From: Pseudomonas sp. PGPPP3
Lineage (GTDB): Bacteria > Pseudomonadota > Gammaproteobacteria > Pseudomonadales > Pseudomonadaceae
Assembly (NCBI GenBank): GCA_002256055.1
Contig: NKIE01000044.1
Location: forward strand, 2,588 to 12,182
DNA length: 9,595 bases
Direction of reading: 5' to 3'
Shown: positions 1 to 6,615 of the stretch, in pieces
Layout of the letters: each line of letters begins with the position of its first letter
How positions within the stretch are numbered: position 1 is the stretch's first letter
Position numbers and translations under genes: made by a program
Notes under the pieces: model-generated
What the model saw: the letters and a program-made list of their open reading frames with translations, nothing else
Told to the model about the DNA's origin: nothing
Databases searched by the model: none

Positions 1-699
1 GATCAGCTGGCCCGACAGTTCGAAACCTCGGAAGTGACCATCCGCAAGGACCTTGCCGCCCTGGAAAAAAACGGTCTGCTGCTGCGCCGTTATGGTGGTG
101 CGGTACCGATGCCGCAGGAATTGATCAGCGAACCCAGTCAGCCCGTCTCGGCCTATAAGCAGGCGATTGCCCGCGCGGCAGTGGGCTGCATTCGCGAGCA
201 TGCCCGGATCATCATCGACAGCGGCACCACCACCGCAGCGATGATCCCGCAATTAGGCCCCAAGCCCGGCTTGGTGGTGATGACTAACTCGCTGAACGTG
301 GCCCGTGCCCTCAGTGAACTGGAGCACGAACCGGTGTTGCTGATGACCGGCGGCACCTGGGACCCACATTCGGAGTCCTTCCAGGGTCAGGTGGCGGAGC
401 AGGTGCTGCGTTCCTACGATTTCGACCAGCTGTTTATCGGTGCCGATGGCATCGATCTGGCCCGTGGCACCACTACCTTCAACGAGCTGCTCGGCCTCAG
501 CCGGGTCATGGCCGAGGTGGCGCGGGAAGTCATCGTCATGGTCGAGGCCGACAAGATTGGCCGCAAGATTCCCAATCTGGAGCTGCCCTGGAGCAGCATC
601 CATACCCTGATAACCGACGAGCGCCTCCCTGCCGAGGCCCGTGAACAGATTGCCGCGCGCGGGGTCAACCTGATCTGCGCCGCGACTCAAGCCAAGTAA
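1..699 (+). CDS. glmR: DeoR/GlpR-family transcriptional regulator (5' end missing)
   Basis: Transcriptional regulator of the DeoR/GlpR family, cytoplasmic, most likely acting on amino-sugar or cell-wall precursor supply because it lies directly upstream of glmS. The reading frame is open from base 1 with 232 residues visible, so about 25 N-terminal residues are outside the window; the GTG at 34 is an internal valine, not the start. The N-terminal winged helix-turn-helix is seen in the first ~36 residues, with the family signature [16 protein letters not shown] followed by RRYGGAV. The sugar-phosphate-sensing C-terminal domain follows, with [19 protein letters not shown] and FIGADGID motifs typical of DeoRC. 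The stop codon TAA at 697-699 is the first part of the glmS Shine-Dalgarno, so the two genes are almost certainly cotranscribed. The name glmR rests on the conserved Pseudomonas gene order. The ligand is not visible from sequence. Confidence 0.9.
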   Translation, partial: DQLARQFETSEVTIRKDLAALEKNGLLLRRYGGAVPMPQELISEPSQPVSAYKQAIARAAVGCIREHARIIIDSGTTTAAMIPQLGPKPGLVVMTNSLNVARALSELEHEPVLLMTGGTWDPHSESFQGQVAEQVLRSYDFDQLFIGADGIDLARGTTTFNELLGLSRVMAEVAREVIVMVEADKIGRKIPNLELPWSSIHTLITDERLPAEAREQIAARGVNLICAATQAK

Positions 700-703
700 G
701 GAG
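697..703 (+). promoter_or_regulatory. glmS ribosome binding site overlapping the glmR stop
   Basis: TAAGGAG at 697-703 is a strong Shine-Dalgarno, 7 nt before the glmS ATG at 711. It includes the glmR stop codon, which ties glmS translation to glmR termination and fixes the glmS start. Confidence 0.8.
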
Positions 704-710
704 CAAATCT

Positions 711-2546
711 ATGTGTGGCATTGTGGGCGCCATCGCCGAACGGAATATCTCAGCCATCCTGGTCGAAGGCCTTAAACGCCTGGAGTACCGTGGTTATGAC
801 AGCGCCGGTGTGGCGATTTTCAGCACTGACGGTCAACTGCAGCGCTGCCGTCGCACGGGCAAGGTCAGCGAGCTGGACCAGGCCCTGGCCGGTCAGCCCT
901 TGCTCGGCCGCTTGGGCATTGCCCATACCCGCTGGGCCACACACGGCGCGCCGTGTGAGCGCAATGCTCACCCGCATTTTTCCGGTGACGATCTGGCTGT
1001 GGTGCACAACGGCATCATTGAAAACCACGAAGCCCTGCGTCAGCGCCTGCAAGCGCTCGGCTATGTATTCAGCTCCGATACCGACACCGAAACCATCGTC
1101 CACCTGCTGCACCACAAGTTGAAAGAGCACGCCGACCTGGCCGATGCACTGAAGGCGGCAATCCCTGAACTGCACGGTGCCTATGGTCTGGCAGTGATCA
1201 GCGCGCAGCAGCCAGATCGTCTGCTCGCCGCCCGGAGCGGTAGCCCGCTGGTGATCGGCTTGGGTATGGGTGAGAACTTCCTCGCCTCCGACCAGTTGGC
1301 CCTGCGCCAAGTCACCGATCGCTTTATGTACCTGGAAGAAGGCGATATCGCTGAAATCCGCCGTGACAGCGTGCAGATCTGGGATCAGCACGGTCAGTCG
1401 GTACAGCGTGAACAGGTGCAATATCACGAAGGCGCCGAGGCGGCCGACAAGGGCGCCTATCGCCACTTCATGCTCAAGGAAATCCACGAGCAGCCCAAGG
1501 TGGTGCAGCGCACGCTGGAAGGCCGCCTGGGTTCCGATCACGTCCTGGTGCAAGCTTTCGGCCCACACGCCGCGGAGCTGTTTGCTCAGGTCAAGAACGT
1601 GCAGATCGTTGCCTGCGGCACCAGTTACCACGCTGGTATGGTTGCCCGTTACTGGCTCGAAGAGCTGGCCGGTATCCCTTGTCAGATTGAAGTGGCCAGC
1701 GAGTTCCGCTACCGCAAGGTGGTGGTGCAGCCGGATAGCTTGTTTGTCAGCATCTCCCAGTCCGGCGAAACCGCAGACACCCTGGCGGCCCTGCGCAATG
1801 CCAAGGAGTTGGGTTTCCTCAGCAGCCTGGCGATCTGTAACGTCGGCACCAGCTCCTTGGTGCGCGAGTCGGCGCTGACCCTGCTGACTCAAGCTGGCCC
1901 GGAAATCGGCGTAGCCTCGACCAAGGCCTTCACCACCCAGCTGGTGGCCTTGCTGCTGCTGACCCTGTCCCTCGGCCAGGTACGCGGCACCTTGAGCAAA
2001 GCCAACGAGGCCGAGCTGGTGGACGAACTGCGCCGCCTGCCGACGCGTCTGGGCGAAGCCCTGGCGATGGACAAAACCGTAGAGAAAATCGCCGAGCTGT
2101 TCGCCGAGAAGCACCACACCCTGTTCCTCGGCCGCGGCGCGCAATACCCGGTGGCGATGGAAGGCGCGCTCAAGCTCAAGGAAATCTCCTACATTCACGC
2201 TGAAGCTTACCCGGCCGGCGAGCTCAAGCACGGCCCGTTGGCCCTGGTGGACAGTGACATGCCGGTGGTTACCGTGGCGCCGAACAACGAGCTGTTGGAG
2301 AAGCTCAAGTCCAACCTGCAGGAAGTCCGTGCCCGCGGTGGAGAGCTGATCGTGTTCGCCGATGAGCAAGCCGGCATGAGCAATGGCGAAGGCACCCACG
2401 TGGTCAACATGCCGCATATCCACGACGTGCTAGCGCCAATCCTTTACACCCTGCCGTTGCAACTGCTGTCTTACTACGTCGCCGTGCTCAAGGGCACCGA
2501 CGTCGACCAGCCGCGCAACCTGGCCAAGTCGGTGACAGTGGAGTAA
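711..2546 (+). CDS. glmS: Glutamine–fructose-6-phosphate aminotransferase (isomerizing)
   Basis: Makes glucosamine-6-phosphate and glutamate from fructose-6-phosphate and glutamine, the first committed step towards UDP-GlcNAc for peptidoglycan and LPS; cytoplasmic and essential in most bacteria. The 611 residues match the usual length. The N-terminal class II glutaminase domain has the nucleophile Cys2 (MCGIVGA), the TRWATHG motif at 73-79, N100-G101 and D125. Two SIS domains follow: the first around 299-365 ([19 protein letters not shown]) and the second around 470-550. Isomerase residues equivalent to E. coli Glu488, His504 and Lys603 are visible as Glu491, His507 and Lys606. The C-terminal tail is [12 protein letters not shown]. 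It lies 11 nt after glmR with a strong RBS. I found no in-frame TTA leucine codon. The coding 3' end doubles as the Tn7 target recognised by TnsD in many bacteria. Confidence 0.98.
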   Translation: MCGIVGAIAERNISAILVEGLKRLEYRGYDSAGVAIFSTDGQLQRCRRTGKVSELDQALAGQPLLGRLGIAHTRWATHGAPCERNAHPHFSGDDLAVVHNGIIENHEALRQRLQALGYVFSSDTDTETIVHLLHHKLKEHADLADALKAAIPELHGAYGLAVISAQQPDRLLAARSGSPLVIGLGMGENFLASDQLALRQVTDRFMYLEEGDIAEIRRDSVQIWDQHGQSVQREQVQYHEGAEAADKGAYRHFMLKEIHEQPKVVQRTLEGRLGSDHVLVQAFGPHAAELFAQVKNVQIVACGTSYHAGMVARYWLEELAGIPCQIEVASEFRYRKVVVQPDSLFVSISQSGETADTLAALRNAKELGFLSSLAICNVGTSSLVRESALTLLTQAGPEIGVASTKAFTTQLVALLLLTLSLGQVRGTLSKANEAELVDELRRLPTRLGEALAMDKTVEKIAELFAEKHHTLFLGRGAQYPVAMEGALKLKEISYIHAEAYPAGELKHGPLALVDSDMPVVTVAPNNELLEKLKSNLQEVRARGGELIVFADEQAGMSNGEGTHVVNMPHIHDVLAPILYTLPLQLLSYYVAVLKGTDVDQPRNLAKSVTVE

Positions 2547-2573
2547 ATCCACACGCCCCAGCAACTCAACTGG
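2510..2573 (+). other. Predicted attTn7 site (glmS 3' end and downstream), unoccupied
   Basis: Tn7 and its relatives recognise the conserved last ~36 bp of glmS through TnsD and insert about 25 bp past the stop codon. That places the expected insertion point here near 2571. The coding end for the conserved NLAKSVTVE tail is intact. I see no Tn7-like ends (TGTGGGCGG-type termini) or tns genes downstream, so the site appears empty. The site is inferred from position and established Tn7 biology, not from a test. Confidence 0.6.
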
Positions 2574-2735
2574 CTGTAGAGCATCAAGGAGGATATGACC
2601 GAGTAGCACAACGTGGCCAGCCCTTGACCGGAGCAGGCACCGTTGTGGCCAGCTGTGCTGGAAACGCTGATTTTGATCGACAAACACAGTCCGCCGATGA
2701 CGCCTTTATCTATTGGTCCAACTGAGGTTTTTGCC

Positions 2736-3161
2736 ATGTCCACCCTTGTTGCTGCCATCGATCCAACCCGCGAAAGCCTGGCCCGTTTTGTGGCGGAGGT
2801 GCCTTCAGGTCAGCCGGTGCTGATGCTTAACCTGCTGCGTTTTTGCGAGCAGGCCGGTTATGGCGCCGAACATTCGGCGGTACCTTGCAGTGGGCGTGAG
2901 GCCTACGCCGAGTACTCCCGACAGGTGTTGCCGTTGTTACACGGCGTTGGCGGCCAGATTTTCTGGCTGGGCAAGGCACACTGTGCCGTGATCGCGCCTG
3001 CTGGCGAAGACTGGGATGAAGTGCTGCTGGTGAAGTACCCGAACAAGGAGGCGTTTCTGCAGATGATTCAGTCGTCGGCCTACCGTGCGATTGTTCATCA
3101 CCGCACTGCCGCGCTGGCCGACTCGCGGCTTGTGGCGACCACCGAGGCGCCGCTTGGCTAA
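2736..3161 (+). CDS. DUF1330 domain protein
   Basis: Small cytoplasmic protein of 141 residues without signal peptide or membrane segment. The DUF1330 pattern is recognisable: QPVLMLNLLRF at 26-36 (first beta strand), REAYAEYSRQVLPLL at 54-68 (helix), DEVLLVKYPNKEAFLQMIQSSAYRAI in two halves around 94-119, and ALADSRLVAT at 126-135. The fold is a dimeric alpha/beta barrel of ferredoxin type. No biochemical role is established for most of the family. An in-frame TTG at 2643 would add 31 residues, but ATG 2736 is chosen because TGAGG (2723-2727) sits 8 nt upstream of it and homologous domains begin soon after. It stands alone between the glmS region and a terminator. The family assignment is fairly sure; the function is unknown. 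Confidence 0.8.
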   Translation: MSTLVAAIDPTRESLARFVAEVPSGQPVLMLNLLRFCEQAGYGAEHSAVPCSGREAYAEYSRQVLPLLHGVGGQIFWLGKAHCAVIAPAGEDWDEVLLVKYPNKEAFLQMIQSSAYRAIVHHRTAALADSRLVATTEAPLG

Positions 3162-3168
3162 TGCGCTT

Positions 3169-3205
3169 CGGCAGGGGACTCACATAACCTGCCGGTTGGT
3201 TTTCT
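3169..3205 (+). terminator. Rho-independent terminator of the DUF1330 gene
   Basis: A perfect 7-bp stem CGGCAGG (3169-3175) / CCTGCCG (3188-3194) with a 12-nt loop begins 8 nt after the DUF1330 stop and is followed by a T-rich stretch, GTTGGTTTTCT. The T tract is interrupted, so efficiency may be moderate. Confidence 0.5.
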
Positions 3206-3404
3206 GCTGCGGAGCTGTGAATGAAAGTCGCCGCATGCAGGCGCTGTTGGCGTGGGGGTAAAGCCACGGGGCACTACTTCCATCAGGCCGATGACTTCTA
3301 TCGTCATGCTGGTTCAGGTCTTGCCCGGTGTGATGGGCCAATGACCGAGTCACAGTACGGGTGCACCTACATTCGAACCGGATGGCTTCGCCGTGGCGGA
3401 GATC
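3206..3404. other. Intergenic stretch without a supported gene
   Basis: About 200 bases lie between the DUF1330 terminator and the end of the convergent DUF1272 gene. An 80-codon plus-strand ORF from 3221 to 3463 crosses it, but it runs into the DUF1272 gene, has no clear RBS and shows no recognisable domain. I see no tRNA, repeat array or convincing promoter. The minus-strand part next to 3405 should hold the DUF1272 terminator, but no strong hairpin with a T tract is visible there. Confidence 0.4.
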
Positions 3405-3710
3405 TCAGCGTGCGGCAGGATCGATATGCCGCAAGCGCGCGGCGAACAGGGCATGAGCGGTGAGGTCCACTGGGCGGTGTTTAACGCTGCTGGCAGGTGG
3501 GTAGTGACCAGTGCAGTTATCGCCCTTGTGGTTGTGTGCCGGGCGAATCGGGCGTGGACTGAAACCGCCGCCGCAGTTAGGGCAGACGTTCTCCAGCAGG
3601 GTCACGCAGGCGGCGCAGAAGGTGCATTCGAAGCTGCAGATGCGTGCGTCCTCGGCTGCCGGTGGCAAGGCCTGATTGCAGTGTTCACAGCTAGGGCGCA
3701 GTTCGAGCAT
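3405..3710 (-). CDS. DUF1272 cysteine-rich (zinc-ribbon-like) protein
   Basis: Small cytoplasmic protein of 101 residues with the DUF1272 signature MLELRPSCEHC at the very N-terminus, then ARICSFECTFCAACV (22-36) and CPNCGGGFSPRP (43-54). Eight cysteines (C8, C11, C25, C29, C32, C35, C43, C46) form CxxC-type pairs that probably bind two zinc ions. The family has no established function. The start was chosen at ATG 3710, not at upstream in-frame codons, because the conserved domain begins with MLELRP, an AGGA lies 8 nt before it, and the predicted promoter transcript would start near 3731. DUF1272 proteins are commonly about 60-90 residues as I remember them. Here the RPxRP segment is followed by a longer His/Arg-rich tail with one more cysteine (C66). 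The gene is downstream of the amidotransferase gene on the same strand but appears to have its own promoter. Confidence 0.85.
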   Translation of the reverse strand: MLELRPSCEHCNQALPPAAEDARICSFECTFCAACVTLLENVCPNCGGGFSPRPIRPAHNHKGDNCTGHYPPASSVKHRPVDLTAHALFAARLRHIDPAAR

Positions 3711-3738
3711 GGCGGTCATCCTGGGTGGAGTAACCGCC

Positions 3739-3768
3739 GTTATATGCCCGCCGAGCCAGTGCTGCCAA
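3739..3768 (-). promoter_or_regulatory. Predicted sigma70 promoter of the DUF1272 gene
   Basis: On the minus strand TTGGCA (3768-3763, 5 of 6 matches to the -35 consensus) and TATAAC (3744-3739, 5 of 6 to the -10) are separated by 18 bases. The expected start of transcription, near 3731, leaves a leader of about 20 nt that contains the AGGA ribosome site, which fits ATG 3710. Confidence 0.5.
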
Positions 3769-3801
3769 GCGGGGAGCTGCAAGTGTTGATGCAGAGCCGG
3801 C

Positions 3802-4521
3802 TCAGGCTGCCTGATTCTGGCTGATGAAGCGCATCATCCATTCCGCCACGGCACTGCCCTGATGGGCCTGGTCGAGGCTGTCGATGGCGTTCTGGTAGAG
3901 GCTGGGTTCGTAGGCGTGGCGGCGCAATACCAGTAGGTCGCGGGAGTAGTCGTGGAAAAACTCCGGGTGGCCTTGGAAGCACAGCACCTGATCACCAATC
4001 GCGTAGGCCGCGTTCGGGCAGAACTCGCTGGAGGCCAGCAGGGTGGCGCCTTGCGGTAGCTGGGTCACTTGGTCCTGGTGCCAGATCATCATGTCCAGGG
4101 TGTCGGTTTGCGGATTCATCCAGTTGGGCTTTTGCGTAACTTGGTAGCGGTGAATACCCATGCCCCATCCCTGACTCGCGCGCTCGGTCTTACCGCCCAG
4201 CAGCAGGGCCAGTAACTGGTGGCCAAAGCACACACCGAGCAGCTTGTCGCCACGCTGATAAAGCTTGAGCACATAGCCGCGCAGGGTCTCGATCCACGGG
4301 TCGCTGCCGAAAGAGTCGGCTTTGCTGCCGGTGATCAGGTATGCATCGTAACGTTTGTCCTCAGGCGGGTATTCGCCCTGAACCACGTTATAAACCTCAA
4401 ACTCTGCCGCGATCGGTTGGGTGGCAAAGAGTTGCTGGAACATGTGGCCGTAGCCTTTGTACTGGTCGACCAGTTCCGGGCGAATGTTATCGGTTTCCAG
4501 GATGCAAATGCGCTGTGGCAT
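3802..4521 (-). CDS. Class I glutamine amidotransferase-like protein
   Basis: Cytoplasmic enzyme of 239 residues with a complete class I (triad) glutaminase fold. The nucleophile elbow is GVCFGHQLLALLLGG with Cys98 (96-110), and the partner residues are His185 and Glu187 in GHPEF. The oxyanion strand ITGSKADSFG (63-72) and the WHQDQV segment (147-152) are also typical. Such stand-alone GATase1 proteins hydrolyse a gamma-glutamyl amide or release ammonia for a partner; GuaA-like and gamma-glutamyl-compound hydrolases share this architecture. No synthetase domain is fused and no synthetase gene is next to it, so the substrate cannot be named. ATG 4521 is chosen over the in-frame GTG at 4533 because that GTG is part of the Shine-Dalgarno GAGGTG (4536-4531), which is 9 nt from the ATG. 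An AT-rich promoter region lies upstream. Confidence 0.85.
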   Translation of the reverse strand: MPQRICILETDNIRPELVDQYKGYGHMFQQLFATQPIAAEFEVYNVVQGEYPPEDKRYDAYLITGSKADSFGSDPWIETLRGYVLKLYQRGDKLLGVCFGHQLLALLLGGKTERASQGWGMGIHRYQVTQKPNWMNPQTDTLDMMIWHQDQVTQLPQGATLLASSEFCPNAAYAIGDQVLCFQGHPEFFHDYSRDLLVLRRHAYEPSLYQNAIDSLDQAHQGSAVAEWMMRFISQNQAA

Positions 4522-4540
4522 AGGGGGTGTCACCTCACTT

Positions 4541-4600
4541 AAGAGTCAAAATGCGTTTGATATATTTAATGTACCGTCTTGTTTTACTGAACACCTTGGC
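4541..4600 (-). promoter_or_regulatory. AT-rich region, probable promoter of the amidotransferase gene
   Basis: The bases upstream of 4521 on the minus strand are unusually AT-rich for this window (ACATTAAATATATCAAACG near 4575-4557), and several -10-like hexamers such as TAAATA and TATATC occur. No -35/-10 pair matches consensus well enough to choose one, so this is a region call only. Confidence 0.35.
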
Positions 4601-4710
4601 CGCGCATTATTCACGCACTGGCCCCCCGCGGAAAGATGCTTGGCCAGTATTTTTTCACCCTTTGTCGGCTCGTCATTATTGGCCGGCGCACGGGGTAAAT
4701 CGAACCCGCG

Positions 4711-4743
4711 AAAACAACCCCTTGCGGTTCCATCAGGGGGGTT
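4711..4743 (-). terminator. Probable terminator downstream of arfB
   Basis: On the minus strand AACCCC (4743-4738) pairs with GGGGTT (4721-4716) and is followed directly by GTTTT (4715-4711). The loop is about 16 nt and may form further pairs. It lies about 80 nt after the arfB stop. The short T tract makes this a moderate call. Confidence 0.4.
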
Positions 4744-4824
4744 GATTCTGGGTATTCAGCTTTTCGTTAATCAGTCGAGTTGGCTGGCACGTCGAGCGAA
4801 CGATTTACCCAGGAAAGAGGGCGC

Positions 4825-5238
4825 TTAGTAGTCGACCTTGCCACGCCCGGCCTTGATGCTGCCGCGCTGGCTTTTGCCTTCCAGTCGGCGCTTCTTCGAG
4901 CCGAGGGTCGGCTTGGTGGGGCGCCGTGCTTTTTCAACTTTGATCGCCGCCAGGATCAGTTCTTTCAACCGCTCCAGGGCGTCGCTACGGTTCTGTTCCT
5001 GTGTGCGGTATTGCTGGGCCTTGATGATGATCACGCCATCGCTGGTGATGCGCTGGTCGCGCAGGGCCAGCAGGCGCTCCTTGTAGAAGAGCGGCAAGGA
5101 CGAGGCCTGGATATCAAAGCGCAGGTGCACGGCGCTGGACACCTTGTTGACGTTTTGCCCGCCGGCACCCTGGGCGCGAATGGCGCTCAGCTCGATTTCG
5201 CTGTCGGGCAGCTGGACGCTATTGGAGAGCTGCAACAT
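4825..5238 (-). CDS. arfB: Alternative ribosome-rescue factor / peptidyl-tRNA hydrolase ArfB (YaeJ)
   Basis: Rescues ribosomes stalled at the end of broken mRNAs by hydrolysing the peptidyl-tRNA in a stop-codon-independent way. It acts on the 70S ribosome as a backup to tmRNA and ArfA. The 137 residues match the family length (E. coli about 140). The catalytic GGQ motif is at 26-28 within [12 protein letters not shown]. The C-terminal basic tail that enters the empty mRNA channel is complete (about 104-137, with KPT, SKKRR and [10 protein letters not shown] elements). These two features separate it from the larger release factors RF1 and RF2, which also have GGQ. ATG 5238 is used because the N-terminus aligns with the known family start; the ribosome site before it is weak, so expression may be low. 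It is divergent from bufA with a 214-bp shared upstream region. Confidence 0.95.
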   Translation of the reverse strand: MLQLSNSVQLPDSEIELSAIRAQGAGGQNVNKVSSAVHLRFDIQASSLPLFYKERLLALRDQRITSDGVIIIKAQQYRTQEQNRSDALERLKELILAAIKVEKARRPTKPTLGSKKRRLEGKSQRGSIKAGRGKVDY

Positions 5239-5384
5239 CGGCTGGGCACGGCTGAATCAGGGCGCACAGAATACCCCGATTGAGCGGTCTTGGCCGCGCC
5301 GACAATCCTGTCGTGCCGAGTGACATTGCAGAACGTGGAAAAACCATTGTCGTGGCTGTAACGCCGGGCGGGTAGCGATCTCTA

Positions 5385-5425
5385 GTTAGGTGTCGGCGCT
5401 GAATGATTCAGGCCTGCCGACTAAC
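5385..5425 (+). promoter_or_regulatory. Imperfect stem-loop in the bufA 5' leader
   Basis: Nested complementary arms occur: GTTAG (5385-5389) with CTAAC (5421-5425), TCGGC (5393-5397) with GCCGA (5416-5420), and CTGAA (5399-5403) with TTCAG (5407-5411). That gives 15 Watson-Crick pairs with a 3-nt bulge, a small internal loop and a 3-nt apical loop. The inner part is also a 13-bp DNA dyad, CTGAATGATTCAG. It ends 15 nt before the bufA Shine-Dalgarno and has no T tract. It could be a stabilising 5' mRNA hairpin or an operator; which one is unknown. Confidence 0.5.
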
Positions 5426-5452
5426 CCAACCCACAGAGTCGAGGATTTGCCC

Positions 5453-5710
5453 ATGAACGCAAAAAACACCGTAAGCATGACTGGCGCTGCATTGGCTTTG
5501 GCGGCCGCCGGTTTGTTCGCCAGCCTGTCGACCCAGGTCATGGCTGAAGAGGCGCAGGTACATTGCTACGGCATCAACGGCTGCAAAGGTCAGAACGATT
5601 GCAAGACGGCAGAAAACGCCTGCAAAGGTCAGGCTGTCTGCAAGGGCCATGGCTTCAAGGCCACCACCCTGGCTGAGTGCAATGCTGCGGGCGGTAAAGT
5701 CGGCGAGTAA
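5453..5710 (+). CDS. bufA: BufA2-type bufferin precursor peptide (metal-binding RiPP)
   Basis: Precursor of a periplasmic bufferin, a modified peptide whose cysteines are altered by an MNIO enzyme and which in studied cases binds copper. It has 85 residues. A Sec-type signal peptide covers about 1-31, with a basic start, the hydrophobic stretch GAALALAAAGLFASL and a predicted cut after VMA. The mature part of about 54 residues has six cysteines (C38, C44, C50, C57, C63, C76) in a repeating CKG pattern: CYGINGCKGQNDCK, NACKGQ, VCKGHGF, then AECNAAGG. This matches the second bufferin family (BufA2), not the four-cysteine DUF2282 type. ATG 5453 is chosen over the in-frame upstream codon at 5390 because GAGGA (5441-5445) lies 7 nt before it and the signal peptide then starts properly. 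It is followed by bufB and bufC. Which cysteines are modified cannot be told from sequence. Confidence 0.88.
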   Translation: MNAKNTVSMTGAALALAAAGLFASLSTQVMAEEAQVHCYGINGCKGQNDCKTAENACKGQAVCKGHGFKATTLAECNAAGGKVGE

Positions 5711-5718
5711 GTGGGTTG

Positions 5719-5743
5719 GCGGTGGCCTGTTGCAGGTCACCGC
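5719..5743 (+). other. Strong intercistronic hairpin between bufA and bufB
   Basis: An 11-bp stem with one G·U pair (5719-5729 with 5733-5743) closes on a 3-nt loop, TTG. It begins 8 nt after the bufA stop and ends 16 nt before the bufB ribosome site. No T tract follows, so it is not a standard terminator. It may act as a 3' stabiliser of the bufA message, a partial attenuator or a processing site, favouring more precursor than enzyme. Confidence 0.55.
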
Positions 5744-5769
5744 GGCCATTCATCGACATGGAGCTAAGC

Positions 5770-6615
5770 ATGAACCCAGTGACGACTTGCCTCGGCTATG
5801 GCCTGGGTTTACGCAATGAGTATTACCAGTCGATTCTCGAACAGCGGCCGGCGGTCGATTGGTTCGAAATTCTCTCCGAGAATTATCTCGTCGATGGCGG
5901 CAAGGCGTTGTACTACCTCGACGCGATCGGTGAGCACTATCCATTGGTCATGCACGGTGTATCACTGTCGATCGGTGGTCCGCATGCCTTGGACATGGAC
6001 TATCTGCAACGCCTCAAGCGATTGGCTGAGCGCGTACAACCGGAGTGGATCTCTGACCACTTATGTTGGAGCCGCGGTAACGCCCATCAGCTGCACGACT
6101 TATTACCGCTGCCGTACACCGAAGAAAGCCTGCAGCATGTAGCCGCCCGAGTGCGCCAAGTGCAGGACGTATTGGAGCGCCCGCTGGTGCTGGAAAATGT
6201 CTCCAGCTACTTGCGCACTGCCAACGATGAATTCAATGAATGGGAGTTTCTCGCCCGGCTCAGCGAGTTGAGTGGCTGTGAGTTATTGCTCGACGTTAAC
6301 AACGTCTATGTCAGCTCGCGTAATCACCATTTTGACCCGTGGAGCTTTATCAGTGCTCTGCCCGCGCAACGCATTCGGCAAATCCATTTGGCGGGGCATA
6401 GCGATTATGGCGACTATGTGATCGATACCCATGATCAGCCAATTTGCGACCCGGTTTGGCAGTTATATCAGCGCACATTGGCCCATTTGGGGCCGGTTTC
6501 AACCATGATCGAGCGGGATGATAATTACCCGCCTTTTAGCGAGCTATTGGCCGAGTTGCACAAGGCCCGCGAACTCGGCGAAACGACCTTGCAGGCGCGT
6601 GCCCTATGCGCTTAA
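5770..6615 (+). CDS. bufB: MNIO (DUF692) family bufferin maturase BufB
   Basis: Multinuclear non-heme iron-dependent oxidase of the DUF692/MbnB type with a TIM-barrel fold, cytoplasmic. In bufferin systems it oxidises cysteines of the precursor to thiooxazole-type rings before export. The 281 residues are the usual length. Metal-site motifs are in order: DWFEILSENYL (30-40), MHGVSLSIGG (61-70, His62), SDHLCWS (95-101, Asp96-His97), LENVSSYL (141-148, Glu142), LLLDVNNVYVSSRNH (172-186, Asp175), IHLAGHSD (205-212, His206 and His210), DTHDQPI (219-225, His221) and MIERDDNYP (246-254, Glu248). No key ligand is missing. ATG 5770 is chosen over ATG 5758 because GGAG (5760-5763) is 6 nt before it and the MNIO domain starts at once. 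It contains six TTA leucine codons, rare for this type of genome. It overlaps bufC by 10 nt. Confidence 0.95.
   Translation: MNPVTTCLGYGLGLRNEYYQSILEQRPAVDWFEILSENYLVDGGKALYYLDAIGEHYPLVMHGVSLSIGGPHALDMDYLQRLKRLAERVQPEWISDHLCWSRGNAHQLHDLLPLPYTEESLQHVAARVRQVQDVLERPLVLENVSSYLRTANDEFNEWEFLARLSELSGCELLLDVNNVYVSSRNHHFDPWSFISALPAQRIRQIHLAGHSDYGDYVIDTHDQPICDPVWQLYQRTLAHLGPVSTMIERDDNYPPFSELLAELHKARELGETTLQARALCA

Noticed and set aside
750..2423. 557-codon open frame on the minus strand opposite glmS
   Set aside because: It lies wholly inside the certain glmS gene, has no domain and a composition typical of antisense frames in G/C-rich genes.
2607..2661. 7-bp inverted repeat CACAACG/CGTTGTG and a 5-bp hairpin CCAGC/GCTGG as a glmS terminator
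   Set aside because: The first has a 27-nt loop and the second a short stem; neither is followed by a proper T tract.
2474..2758. Minus-strand ORF over the glmS 3' end
   Set aside because: Its sequence is the mirror of the conserved glmS end and it shows no coding signature or ribosome site.
3221..3463. 80-codon plus-strand ORF
   Set aside because: It overlaps the supported DUF1272 gene on the other strand, has no recognisable domain and no convincing ribosome site.
4681..4710. tRNA T-arm-like GGTTCGATT on the minus strand, followed by GGCCA
   Set aside because: The five-pair T stem does not form and no anticodon or acceptor arm can be built. A similar TTCGAAT at 3370-3380 fails in the same way.
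4527..4745. 72-codon plus-strand ORF in the region upstream of the amidotransferase gene
   Set aside because: No ribosome site or domain; it crosses the likely promoter and the arfB terminator.
5300..5313. CGACA-N4-TGTCG dyad in the arfB–bufA intergenic region
   Set aside because: Arms of only 5 bp and no link to a promoter element; likely by chance in G/C-rich sequence.
5357..5379. TGTAAC…CGAT pair upstream of bufA resembling an ECF sigma promoter
   Set aside because: The gap between the two elements (13 nt) is shorter than the usual ECF spacing, and no sigma gene is nearby; too weak to call.
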